Shown here: piece after piece, positions 1 through 5,044 of the stretch
Layout: each line of letters begins with the position of its first letter
How positions within the stretch are numbered: the stretch's first letter is position 1
NCBI GenBank assembly: GCA_015654725.1
Contig: JAATGI010000156.1
Location: forward strand, 1 to 5,044
Source of the DNA: Rhodospirillales bacterium
Lineage (GTDB): Bacteria; Pseudomonadota; Alphaproteobacteria; ATCC43930; CGMCC-115725
Reading direction: 5' to 3'
DNA length: 5,044 nucleotides
Translations under genes and position numbers: made by a program
The notes under the pieces: generated by a model
Told to the model about the DNA's origin: nothing
What the model saw: the letters and a program-made list of their open reading frames with translations, nothing else
The model's database searches: none

Positions 1-858
1 CTGCTCGGCGATGACAAGCGGCAATTTAAGGCACTCGCCGCCGAAATGGCCGAGATCAAGAAGGAATTCGGTCAGGCGACCGCGTTGGGCCGGCGCCGCA
101 CCGAAATCGGCTCGGCGCCCGCCGAAATCCAAGTCCCGGTCAAGGCGCTGATCGAGCGCGAGCCGGTGACGGTGCTGTGTTCGGCCAAGGGCTGGATCCG
201 CGCGGTCAAGGGCCACAATCCGACGCTCGCCGATTTGAAATACAAGGAAGGCGACGAAGCCAAATTCGCGGTCGCGGTCGAGACCACCGACCGGCTCTTG
301 CTGTTCGCCAGCAATGGCCGCTTTTACACCCTCGGCGTCGACAAGCTGCCGGGCGGGCGCGGCCACGGCGAGCCAGTGCGTCTGATGATCGAGCTCGGCC
401 AAGAGCACGACATCGTCGCGATCCTGCCTTATCGCGACGGCCAAAAATTATTGATGGCGTCAAGCGATGGGCGCGGTTTTGTTGTTCCGGCGGAAGAAGC
501 GCTGGGCCAGACCCGTGCCGGCAAGGTGGTGATGATTCCGGCCGAAGGCGCGTCGGCTTCGGTCGTGGTTGTGGCCGTGGGCGATCGCGTCGCGGTGGTC
601 GGCGACAATCACAAGCTGCTGATTTTCCCGCTCGCGGAAGTGCCGGAAATGGCGCGCGGCCGGGGCGTCATCTTGCAGCGTTATCACGAGGGCGGTCTCG
701 CCGACATCAAGGTATTCCGCCGCGACGACGGCTTGAGCTGGCGACAGGGCGAAACCCGCACCCGCACCGAAACCGAATTGAAGCCGTGGGAAGGTGTGCG
801 CGCCCAAGCCGGCCGTTTGGCGCCGCCGGGCTTTCCCAAGAGCAATAAATTCGGGTGA
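1..858 (+). CDS. parC: DNA topoisomerase IV subunit A, C-terminal part (5' end outside window)
   Basis: ParC is the DNA-cleaving subunit of topoisomerase IV, which with ParE decatenates daughter chromosomes in the cytoplasm. Frame 1 is open from the first base, so the gene starts upstream; 285 codons and a TGA stop are visible. The catalytic tyrosine domain is not in view. Residues 1–25 of the visible part (LLGDDKRQFKALAAEMAEIK) match the coiled-coil exit from the core. The rest is the DNA-wrapping beta-pinwheel, with blade-like repeats at about residues 53–68 (VTVLCSAKGWIRAVKG), 99–116 (LLLFASNGRFYTLGVDKL), 144–161 and 192–222. The last contains MARGRGVILQRY, a degenerate relative of the GyrA box, which is typical of ParC and unlike GyrA's QRRGGKG. 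The ending PPGFPKSNKFG resembles alphaproteobacterial ParC. GyrA is the main alternative, but the lack of a canonical GyrA box and of an acidic tail argues against it. tusA follows after 3 bp. Confidence 0.93.
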   Translation: MLGDDKRQFKALAAEMAEIKKEFGQATALGRRRTEIGSAPAEIQVPVKALIEREPVTVLCSAKGWIRAVKGHNPTLADLKYKEGDEAKFAVAVETTDRLLLFASNGRFYTLGVDKLPGGRGHGEPVRLMIELGQEHDIVAILPYRDGQKLLMASSDGRGFVVPAEEALGQTRAGKVVMIPAEGASASVVVVAVGDRVAVVGDNHKLLIFPLAEVPEMARGRGVILQRYHEGGLADIKVFRRDDGLSWRQGETRTRTETELKPWEGVRAQAGRLAPPGFPKSNKFG

Positions 859-861
859 GAC

Positions 862-1089
862 ATGGCCGCGCCCGTCATTCTCGACGCCAAGGGGCTGAAA
901 TGCCCGCTGCCGGTCCTGAAGGCCAGGAAGGCGATGAAAGACGTCCCAACGGGCGGCGTGCTGCGCGTGCTCGCGACCGACCCGGGCGCGATCGGCGACT
1001 TCCAGCATTTCTGCGACGTGACGGGCTACCGCCTGCTGTCGCACACCGAAGAGGCGGGCGTGCTGACCTTCGAGATCGAGAAGACCTAA
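862..1089 (+). CDS. tusA: TusA-family sulfur-carrier protein
   Basis: A 75-residue protein of the TusA/SirA/YeeD fold. TusA passes persulfide sulfur from a cysteine desulfurase to downstream acceptors, classically for 2-thiouridine formation in tRNA wobble positions; other family members serve molybdenum cofactor synthesis or sulfur oxidation. The diagnostic DAKGLKCPLPVLKA stretch lies at residues 8–21, and Cys14 of the CPxP motif is the expected persulfide carrier. A second cysteine (Cys51) follows the family's T-D-P turn (39–41). Length is close to the 81 residues of E. coli TusA, so it is complete. The ATG lies 3 bp after the parC stop, with GGGTGA (853–858) as a usable ribosome binding site inside the parC end, so coupled expression with parC is likely. 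No other Tus genes are in view, so which sulfur relay it serves is unknown. Confidence 0.88.
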   Translation: MAAPVILDAKGLKCPLPVLKARKAMKDVPTGGVLRVLATDPGAIGDFQHFCDVTGYRLLSHTEEAGVLTFEIEKT

Positions 1090-2102
1090 CGAAACGCCGG
1101 CATTACCTCCTTGCCGAACAATTCGACCGAGCGCGAGGCCACGTCATAGGGAATGCTGCCGAACACGGGATCGCAGACGAAATAGGTGATGCCGGTTTCC
1201 TCGGCGAGCGCCGCGATGTAACGGCGAACCGTTTCCGGCGACCCGGCGACACCCATGCCCATTTTCTGCAATCCGTCGAAACTGTCCGGATAGATGAAGG
1301 CGATCGGGAATTCGAAGCCGGCCCATTCCCACAGAAAGGCCATGTTCTGGCGCCAGGGGCGATAGGCGGTACGCGCGATCTCCAGGGCCTTGGCGTCGGT
1401 CTCCGCGACCACGACATGCCGGAACACGCCCATGAGCGGCATGTCCGCGGCTTTGTGGCCCAACGCCTGCCAGGTCGAGCGGTAAGTGTCGGTGAGCGGC
1501 TTGATCCCGGCGTTCGGGATCAGCGTCACCATATTGCCCTTGAGCCGCGCGGCGTCGGCGGCGCGTGCCGCCTCGACCGGCGCGAACCAGAGCGGTGGAT
1601 ACGGTTTTTGCAATGGCCGCGCCGCGATCCGCACCTTGTCGAATTTGTAGAACTTGCCGTCATGGTGCAGCAGGTCCGAGGTCAGCGCCTTGAGAACGAC
1701 CTCGGTCGCCTCGCGATTCATCTCGGGCGCGGTCTCGGGATCGACGGCGTAGGCCCCGATCTCGATCGGCGAGGCGCCGCGGCCCAGCCCAAGTTCCAGC
1801 CGGCCTCGGCTCATATGGTCGAGCATCACCACTTCCTCGGCGATGCGCAGCGGGTGGTACATCGGCGTGACATAAAGCAGCGGGCCGAAACGCAAATGTT
1901 CGGTGCGCTGCGCCACCGCCGCCAGAAACACGCTGGGCGATGGCGCCATGCCGAGCGGCGTCGAGTGATGCTCGGCGATGTGATAGGAGCGAAAGCCGAG
2001 ACGGTCGTATTGCTCGGTCAGTTTGAGCCGCGTCTCGAACAAATCGGCGAGCGGAACGCCGTTATCGTCGAGATGGTCGAAAATGCCGAATTGCAAGGCC
2101 AC
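1086..2102 (-). CDS. LLM class flavin-dependent oxidoreductase (luciferase-like monooxygenase)
   Basis: A cytoplasmic TIM-barrel enzyme of the bacterial luciferase-like superfamily. Members use reduced FMN, or in some subfamilies F420, to oxidise small organic substrates, often with O2. Visible family signatures in the 338 residues are the N-terminal strand FGIFDHL (5–11), the AEHHSTPLGMAPSPSVFLAA stretch (43–62) with the EHH motif, a conserved strand (FGPLLYVTPMYHPLRIAEE, 72–90) and RGRLELGLGRG (99–109), which shapes the flavin phosphate pocket. Length is normal for the group and the gene looks intact. The start is GTG at 2102: no ATG lies nearby in frame and a strong Shine-Dalgarno sits just upstream. 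It is the second gene after the Rieske ferredoxin (27-bp gap), so the two are probably one transcript. Its TAG stop overlaps the convergent tusA stop. The substrate cannot be read from the sequence. FMN dependence is more likely than F420 in a proteobacterium, but this is inference. Confidence 0.9.
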   Translation of the reverse strand: MALQFGIFDHLDDNGVPLADLFETRLKLTEQYDRLGFRSYHIAEHHSTPLGMAPSPSVFLAAVAQRTEHLRFGPLLYVTPMYHPLRIAEEVVMLDHMSRGRLELGLGRGASPIEIGAYAVDPETAPEMNREATEVVLKALTSDLLHHDGKFYKFDKVRIAARPLQKPYPPLWFAPVEAARAADAARLKGNMVTLIPNAGIKPLTDTYRSTWQALGHKAADMPLMGVFRHVVVAETDAKALEIARTAYRPWRQNMAFLWEWAGFEFPIAFIYPDSFDGLQKMGMGVAGSPETVRRYIAALAEETGITYFVCDPVFGSIPYDVASRSVELFGKEVMPAFR

Positions 2103-2107
2103 GCCCG

Positions 2108-2114
2108 CCTCCCC
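2108..2114 (-). promoter_or_regulatory. Strong ribosome binding site for the LLM oxidoreductase, supporting its GTG start
   Basis: On the minus strand the sequence GGGGAGG ends 5 nt before the GTG at 2102. This is a near-ideal Shine-Dalgarno core and spacing, and it fixes GTG as the start because the next in-frame ATG is at residue 52, beyond the conserved EHH motif. It lies in the 27-bp gap after the Rieske stop, so the second gene can initiate independently of the first. Confidence 0.7.
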
Positions 2115-2129
2115 TGTGAATGCGCCGGT

Positions 2130-2450
2130 TCAAGCCGCCGCGATTTGGATATCGTCGCCGACGACGCGGACGAGGTAGGTCTTGATGTCTTCCTCCGCTG
2201 GCGGCTCCACTGCCTTGCCGGTCTTGATGTCGAAGCAGCCGGCATGGAGCGGGCACACGATCAGCCCCTTATCGAGATAGCCGTCCGCCAAATTGGCGTA
2301 GGCATGGGTGCAGACGCCGTCGGTGGCGTAAATCTCGCCGTCGAGATTGTAGAGCGCGATCTCCTGCTTGCCGATCTTGACGCCCTTGATCTGGCCCGCC
2401 GGCAGATCGGCGCGCTTGGCGACCGTGACCCAATCTTGCGTGTCGTTCAT
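2130..2450 (-). CDS. Rieske [2Fe-2S] ferredoxin, dioxygenase-ferredoxin type (MocE/NdoA-like)
   Basis: A 106-residue soluble Rieske ferredoxin, a one-electron carrier that normally links a flavin reductase to a terminal oxygenase. Both cluster-binding motifs are intact: Cys47-x-His49 (CTH) and Cys66-x2-His69 (CPLH), within CTHAYANLADGYLDKGLIVC and CPLHAGCFDIKTGKAVEPPA. The EEDIKTYLVRV ending (86–96) matches this group, and the roughly 105-residue length is typical of stand-alone ferredoxins. No signal peptide or membrane anchor is seen, which excludes a bc1-type Rieske protein. I chose the ATG at 2450; an in-frame ATG at 2459 adds three residues (MRA) and cannot be excluded, since neither has a clear Shine-Dalgarno. 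Longer upstream extension would run into serS and is not credible. It leads a two-gene unit with the LLM enzyme. A NirD-like subunit is a less likely alternative. Confidence 0.9.
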   Translation of the reverse strand: MNDTQDWVTVAKRADLPAGQIKGVKIGKQEIALYNLDGEIYATDGVCTHAYANLADGYLDKGLIVCPLHAGCFDIKTGKAVEPPAEEDIKTYLVRVVGDDIQIAAA

Positions 2451-2546
2451 GGCGCGCATCTTTGCCGGTCGGCGCGGCTTTTTGCAAGCGATGGACGCGC
2501 GCCGCCGAAACGCCTTATAAGGCGGGCCTCCACGGATCGGTGGGCG
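2451..2546. promoter_or_regulatory. Divergent intergenic region with a probable serS promoter
   Basis: This 96-bp gap separates the divergent Rieske and serS starts and must drive at least serS, as no plus-strand gene precedes it closely. On the plus strand, TGGACG (2492–2497, four of six matches to TTGACA), an 18-bp spacer and TATAAG (2516–2521, five of six matches to TATAAT) make a plausible sigma-70-type promoter, giving a leader of about 20 nt. The -10 lies in the 10-bp perfect palindrome CCTTATAAGG (2513–2522), so the same TATAAG is also present on the minus strand and could serve the Rieske–LLM unit. No good -35 is visible for that direction. Elements were assigned by eye. Confidence 0.45.
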
Positions 2547-3824
2547 ATGTTCGACCTCAAATGGCTGCGCGAGAATCCGGACGCCTTCGACCGTGGCTTG
2601 GCGCGGCGCGGCCTCGCCCTGGCCTCGGCGCAGGTGCTGGCGCTCGACCGCGAGTGGCGCGAGGCGCAGACCAAGGCGGAACAGTTGCAGGCCGAGCGCA
2701 ACCGCCTCGCCAAGGAAATTGGCGCCGCCAAGGCAAAGGGCGGCGATGCGTCCGAGCTGCTCCGCAAGGTCGGCGAAAGCAAAGAGGCGCAAGCCAATTT
2801 AGAAACGCGCGCCGGCGAATTGCGCGGCGAGATTGATGCGCTGCTCGCAACCTATCCCAATCTTCCGGCCGATGACGTGCCCGACGGGCCGGACGAGACC
2901 GCCAACAAGCTGCTGCGTCAGGTCGGCGCACCGCCCAAGTTCGATTTCGCGCCGAAGGATCATGTGGCAATCGGCGAGGGCCGCAAACAAATGGACTTCG
3001 CCCGGGCCGGGAAAATATCTGGAGCCAGGTTCGTCGTCCTGAGCGGTGCGTTGGCGCGGTTGGAGCGCGCCATCGGCCAATTCATGCTCGATCTGCACAC
3101 CAACGAGTTCGGCTATACCGAAGTGAGCCCGCCGCTCCTGGTGCGCGACGAGGCCATGTTCGGCACAGGCCAATTGCCGAAATTCAGCGAGGATTTGTTT
3201 CTCACGACGAACGGCTTGTGGCTTATCCCGACCGCCGAGGTGCCGCTGACCAATCTGGTGCGCGACGAAATTCTCGACGAGGCGGCGCTGCCGTTGCGCT
3301 TCACCGCTTGGACGCCGTGTTTCCGCTCCGAAGCCGGCGCCGCCGGCAAGGATACGCGTGGCATGATCCGCCAGCATCAATTCGCGAAGGTCGAGCTGGT
3401 CTCGATCGTCCATCCCGATCGCGCCGAGGCAGAGCATGAGCGCATGACGGGCTGCGCCGAGGAAGTGTTGAAACGGCTCGGCCTTGCCTACCGCGTCATG
3501 CTGTTGGCGGCAGGCGATATGGGTTTCGCCGCGCGCAAAACCTACGACATCGAGGTCTGGCTGCCGGGCCAGAACACTTATCGCGAAATATCGAGCTGCT
3601 CCAATTGCGGCGAGTTCCAGGCGCGGCGCATGAATGCGCGCTTTCGCCCCAAGGAAGGCAAAGGACCGCGCTTCGTCCACACCTTGAATGGGTCGGGCCT
3701 CGCGGTCGGCCGTACGTTGATCGCGATCTTGGAGAATTATCAGCAGGCCGATGGCTCGATCCGCCTGCCCGAGGCGCTGCGTCCCTATATGGGCGGACGC
3801 GACACCATTGGCGCGGAACGCTGA
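2547..3824 (+). CDS. serS: Serine--tRNA ligase
   Basis: A cytoplasmic class II aminoacyl-tRNA synthetase that charges tRNA-Ser, and also tRNA-Sec where present, with serine using ATP. The 425 residues are close to the 430 of the E. coli enzyme, so it is full length. The N-terminal tRNA-binding domain starts MFDLKWLRENPDAFDRGLARR and forms the long antiparallel coiled-coil arm at about 27–100, rich in Glu, Lys, Arg and Ala. The catalytic core follows: motif 1 ends at SPPLLV (194–199), the serine-binding TAE is at 229–231, motif 2 is FRSEAG (259–264) with the GMIRQHQF stretch after it, the SSCSNCGEFQARR signature follows, and motif 3 is NGSGLAVGRT (381–390) with Arg389 as the ATP-binding arginine. 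ATG 2547 is chosen because it gives the standard N-terminus; the frame stays open upstream to 855 but that part is antisense to two other genes. The ribosome binding site is weak. pcm follows after 10 bp. Confidence 0.98.
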   Translation: MFDLKWLRENPDAFDRGLARRGLALASAQVLALDREWREAQTKAEQLQAERNRLAKEIGAAKAKGGDASELLRKVGESKEAQANLETRAGELRGEIDALLATYPNLPADDVPDGPDETANKLLRQVGAPPKFDFAPKDHVAIGEGRKQMDFARAGKISGARFVVLSGALARLERAIGQFMLDLHTNEFGYTEVSPPLLVRDEAMFGTGQLPKFSEDLFLTTNGLWLIPTAEVPLTNLVRDEILDEAALPLRFTAWTPCFRSEAGAAGKDTRGMIRQHQFAKVELVSIVHPDRAEAEHERMTGCAEEVLKRLGLAYRVMLLAAGDMGFAARKTYDIEVWLPGQNTYREISSCSNCGEFQARRMNARFRPKEGKGPRFVHTLNGSGLAVGRTLIAILENYQQADGSIRLPEALRPYMGGRDTIGAER

Positions 3825-3834
3825 ACCGCCGCCG

Positions 3835-4500
3835 ATGCCGTTCGATTTCGCCGCGCGGAAGCTCGATCTGTTCGCCGAATTGCGGCGCGAGGGGATCCGC
3901 GACGAGCGCGTATTGACGGCGATCGAGCAAGTGCCGCGCGAATTGTTCGTGCCGCCGACCTTTCAGGGCCGCGCCTATGAGAACATTCCGCTCCCGATCG
4001 GCCGGGCGCAGACCATCAGCCAGCCGCTGATCGTCGCGCTGATGACCGAGATGCTCCAGTTGGAGGAACGGCATAAGGTGCTGGAGATCGGCACCGGGTC
4101 GGGTTATCAGGCGGCGGTGCTGGCGAAATTGTGCCGGCGCGTCTTCACCATCGAGCGCCATCGCGCGTTGCTGAAGGAAGCCGAGCAACGGTTCGCGGCG
4201 CTGCGGCTCCACAATATTACCAGCCGCTATGGCGACGGCAGCAAGGGCTGGCAGGAGCAAACGCCGTTCGACCGCATCATCGTCACTGCCGCGGCGCCGG
4301 ATCTGCCGCTGCGCCTCGCGGAGCAATTGCGCGAAGGCGGAATCATGGTGGTTCCGGTGGGCAAGGAACGCCGCGACCAGAGCCTGCTTCGGGTTCACAG
4401 GACCGCCGACGGCCATCGAATCGAGGATTTGGGCGGCGTGCGATTTGTCCCCCTGCTGCCCGGATTGCCGCGCGATGGCCTTCCTAAGACTCGGAGGTGA
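3835..4500 (+). CDS. pcm: Protein-L-isoaspartate O-methyltransferase
   Basis: A cytoplasmic repair enzyme that methylates, from S-adenosylmethionine, the abnormal isoaspartyl residues formed in ageing proteins, starting their return to aspartate. The 221 residues compare with 208 in E. coli. Family landmarks in order are VPRELFVPP (34–42), the active-site region TISQP (60–64) with the conserved Ser62, the SAM-binding motif I LEIGTGSGYQAAVLA (83–97), the acidic end of the second strand at FTIERH, YGDGSKGW (132–139) and the FDRIIVTAAAP segment ending at Pro155. The tail VRFVPLLPGL is typical of proteobacterial Pcm. ATG 3835 gives the normal N-terminus; an upstream in-frame ATG at 3751 would overlap serS by about 74 bases and is not needed. 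It begins 10 bp after serS, so co-transcription is likely. surE, the usual upstream partner, is missing. Its last codons carry the Shine-Dalgarno of the next reading frame. Confidence 0.96.
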   Translation: MPFDFAARKLDLFAELRREGIRDERVLTAIEQVPRELFVPPTFQGRAYENIPLPIGRAQTISQPLIVALMTEMLQLEERHKVLEIGTGSGYQAAVLAKLCRRVFTIERHRALLKEAEQRFAALRLHNITSRYGDGSKGWQEQTPFDRIIVTAAAPDLPLRLAEQLREGGIMVVPVGKERRDQSLLRVHRTADGHRIEDLGGVRFVPLLPGLPRDGLPKTRR

Positions 4501-4523
4501 CATTAGGCATGTCAATGAGTTAG
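4493..4523 (+). other. Strong Shine-Dalgarno plus four-codon mini-ORF before the lipoprotein gene
   Basis: GGAGGTGA at 4493–4500 is a full match to the anti-Shine-Dalgarno end of 16S rRNA and overlaps the pcm stop. Eight nt later an ATG at 4509 opens the reading frame Met-Ser-Met-Ser and stops at TAG (4521–4523). This mini-ORF is in the same frame as the lipoprotein gene whose ATGATG begins 9 nt further on. It may be a leader mini-cistron allowing re-initiation, or the original start of the lipoprotein gene broken by a nonsense change. The sequence pattern is direct observation; either function is inference. Confidence 0.4.
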
Positions 4524-4526
4524 AAT
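4497..4526 (+). promoter_or_regulatory. Candidate promoter for the LysM lipoprotein gene
   Basis: GTGACA (4497–4502, five of six matches to TTGACA) and TAGAAT (4521–4526, five of six matches to TATAAT) are separated by 18 bp. Transcription from it would be expected to begin about 6–8 nt after the -10, at about 4532–4534, which coincides with the ATG at 4533. It would give a nearly leaderless mRNA. The boxes overlap the pcm stop and the mini-ORF, so one of the two interpretations may be chance. The local A/T content is noticeably higher than in the surrounding coding sequence. Confidence 0.4.
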
Positions 4527-4532
4527 ACGGAC

Positions 4533-5044
4533 ATGATGTACCGTCTGAGCATAATTTTGGGGGCGGCTGCGTTGCTCGCGGCCTGCGGCCAACGCACCGA
4601 TCCGGCGCCTTGGTCCAACGCCGTCATGCCGCCGTCTTCGGCCGCTGCGCCGGCGGCCGAAGCGGCAGCGGTGCCGCATCCCGACCGCATCCCGGTCGCA
4701 CGCGGCGATACGCTTTACGGCATCGCCCATCGCTACGGCCTGCCGGTGCGCTCGATCATCGACGCCAATAATCTGAGCCCGCCTTACAATCTCAACGCGG
4801 GGGCGATGTTGACCCTGCCGCAGGTGCGGCTCCATATCGTGCAGCCCGGCGAGACGCTGGAGCGGGTGGCACTCGCGAGCGGCGTCGATGTCAGTTCGCT
4901 GGCGCGCGTCAACAAGATGGCGCCACCTTATATTGTTCGTGTCGGTCAGGCCCTGATCTTGCCAGCACCTGCCGCCGGCCTGGCTTCAGCGCGCGGCGAC
5001 GGCGCGATCGCCGCGACGGTGCTGCCGCTCGCGCCAGGTCCAGC
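4533..5044 (+). CDS. nlpD: LysM-domain lipoprotein, NlpD-like murein hydrolase activator (3' end outside window)
   Basis: Residues 1–18 form a lipoprotein signal: MMYR, a hydrophobic run and the lipobox LAAC, with Cys18 as the lipidated residue and Gly at +2, suggesting outer-membrane sorting. A low-complexity Ala/Pro/Ser linker (about 24–50) is followed by two LysM peptidoglycan-binding domains: one at about 53–96 (RGDTLYGIAHRYGLPVRSII) and one at about 101–144 (HIVQPGETLERVALASGVDV). A second Ala/Pro-rich linker then runs off the window after 170 codons. NlpD-type proteins end in a LytM/M23 domain that, when catalytically degenerate, activates amidases for cell separation; that domain is expected downstream but is not visible, so an active M23 peptidase or a pure LysM protein remains possible. 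The position just after pcm matches the common pcm–nlpD order. The start must lie after the in-frame TAG at 4521; ATG 4533 or 4536 are equivalent, and their ribosome binding site is weak. Confidence 0.85.
   Translation, partial: MMYRLSIILGAAALLAACGQRTDPAPWSNAVMPPSSAAAPAAEAAAVPHPDRIPVARGDTLYGIAHRYGLPVRSIIDANNLSPPYNLNAGAMLTLPQVRLHIVQPGETLERVALASGVDVSSLARVNKMAPPYIVRVGQALILPAPAAGLASARGDGAIAATVLPLAPGP

Noticed and set aside
460..1044. A 194-codon minus-strand frame antisense to the end of parC and tusA.
   Set aside because: It lies wholly opposite two well-supported genes and shows no family motif.
2464..2483. Hairpin GCCG–7-nt loop–CGGC followed by TTTTT, resembling an intrinsic terminator on the plus strand.
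   Set aside because: The stem is only 4 bp, and no plus-strand transcript is expected to end here, since the gene to the left is on the other strand.
2130..2792. A 220-codon minus-strand frame that extends the Rieske ferredoxin upstream into serS.
   Set aside because: The extra N-terminal part is the antisense of the SerS coiled coil. The Rieske domain is complete from 2450, with the usual ferredoxin length.
2799..3680. A 293-codon minus-strand frame antisense to serS.
   Set aside because: It is the mirror of the SerS coding frame, with composition driven by codon bias and no domain.
855..3824. A 989-codon plus-strand reading frame (GTG at 855) that would fuse a long unknown protein to SerS.
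   Set aside because: Its first roughly 564 codons overlap tusA in another frame and run antisense through the intact LLM and Rieske genes, with no recognisable protein family and an Arg/Asp/His/Gly-rich composition typical of the open antisense frame of G/C-rich genes. SerS begins normally at 2547.
3496..4515. A 339-codon minus-strand frame antisense to the end of serS and all of pcm.
   Set aside because: It spans two strongly identified plus-strand genes and their junction, and has no recognisable motif.
4229..4771. A 180-codon plus-strand frame bridging pcm and the lipoprotein gene.
   Set aside because: It is a different frame from both Pcm and the LysM protein, is rich in Arg/Ala, lacks motifs, and conflicts with two convincing genes.

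Overview
The window reads as a compact, high-GC stretch of bacterial chromosome, most likely from an alphaproteobacterium. This placement rests on the ParC C-terminal ending (PPGFPKSNKFG), the alphaproteobacterial look of SerS and Pcm, and the serS–pcm–LysM lipoprotein order. No alignment or phylogeny was run, so it is an inference. Every gene appears to be core or metabolic. I see no tRNA, rRNA, CRISPR array, insertion sequence, integrase or attachment site.

Layout. (a) 1–1089, plus strand: the C-terminal 285 codons of a topoisomerase IV subunit A gene (parC, cut by the window start), then 3 bp later a small TusA-family sulfur-carrier gene. (b) 1086–2450, minus strand: a two-gene unit with a Rieske [2Fe-2S] ferredoxin first and a luciferase-like (LLM) flavin-dependent oxidoreductase second. 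Its 3' end meets tusA head-on, and the two stop codons overlap. (c) 2451–2546: a short divergent intergenic region with a promoter-like element built around the palindrome CCTTATAAGG. (d) 2547–5044, plus strand: serS, pcm (10-bp gap) and the start of a LysM lipoprotein gene of the NlpD type, which runs off the window.

How the genes work together. parC (chromosome decatenation) and tusA (sulfur relay) are probably co-transcribed only because they are adjacent. The Rieske ferredoxin and LLM enzyme look like a small redox module, but no reductase and no terminal Rieske oxygenase lies nearby, so partners and substrate are unknown. serS, pcm and nlpD form a familiar proteobacterial neighbourhood covering tRNA charging, repair of aged proteins and cell-wall maintenance. 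surE, which commonly sits just before pcm, is absent.

I found no clear evidence of an undescribed system. The points most worth a second look are the pcm–nlpD junction (a strong Shine-Dalgarno driving a four-codon ORF, overlapped by a promoter-like element that would give a leaderless lipoprotein mRNA), the missing surE, and the orphan Rieske–LLM pair.
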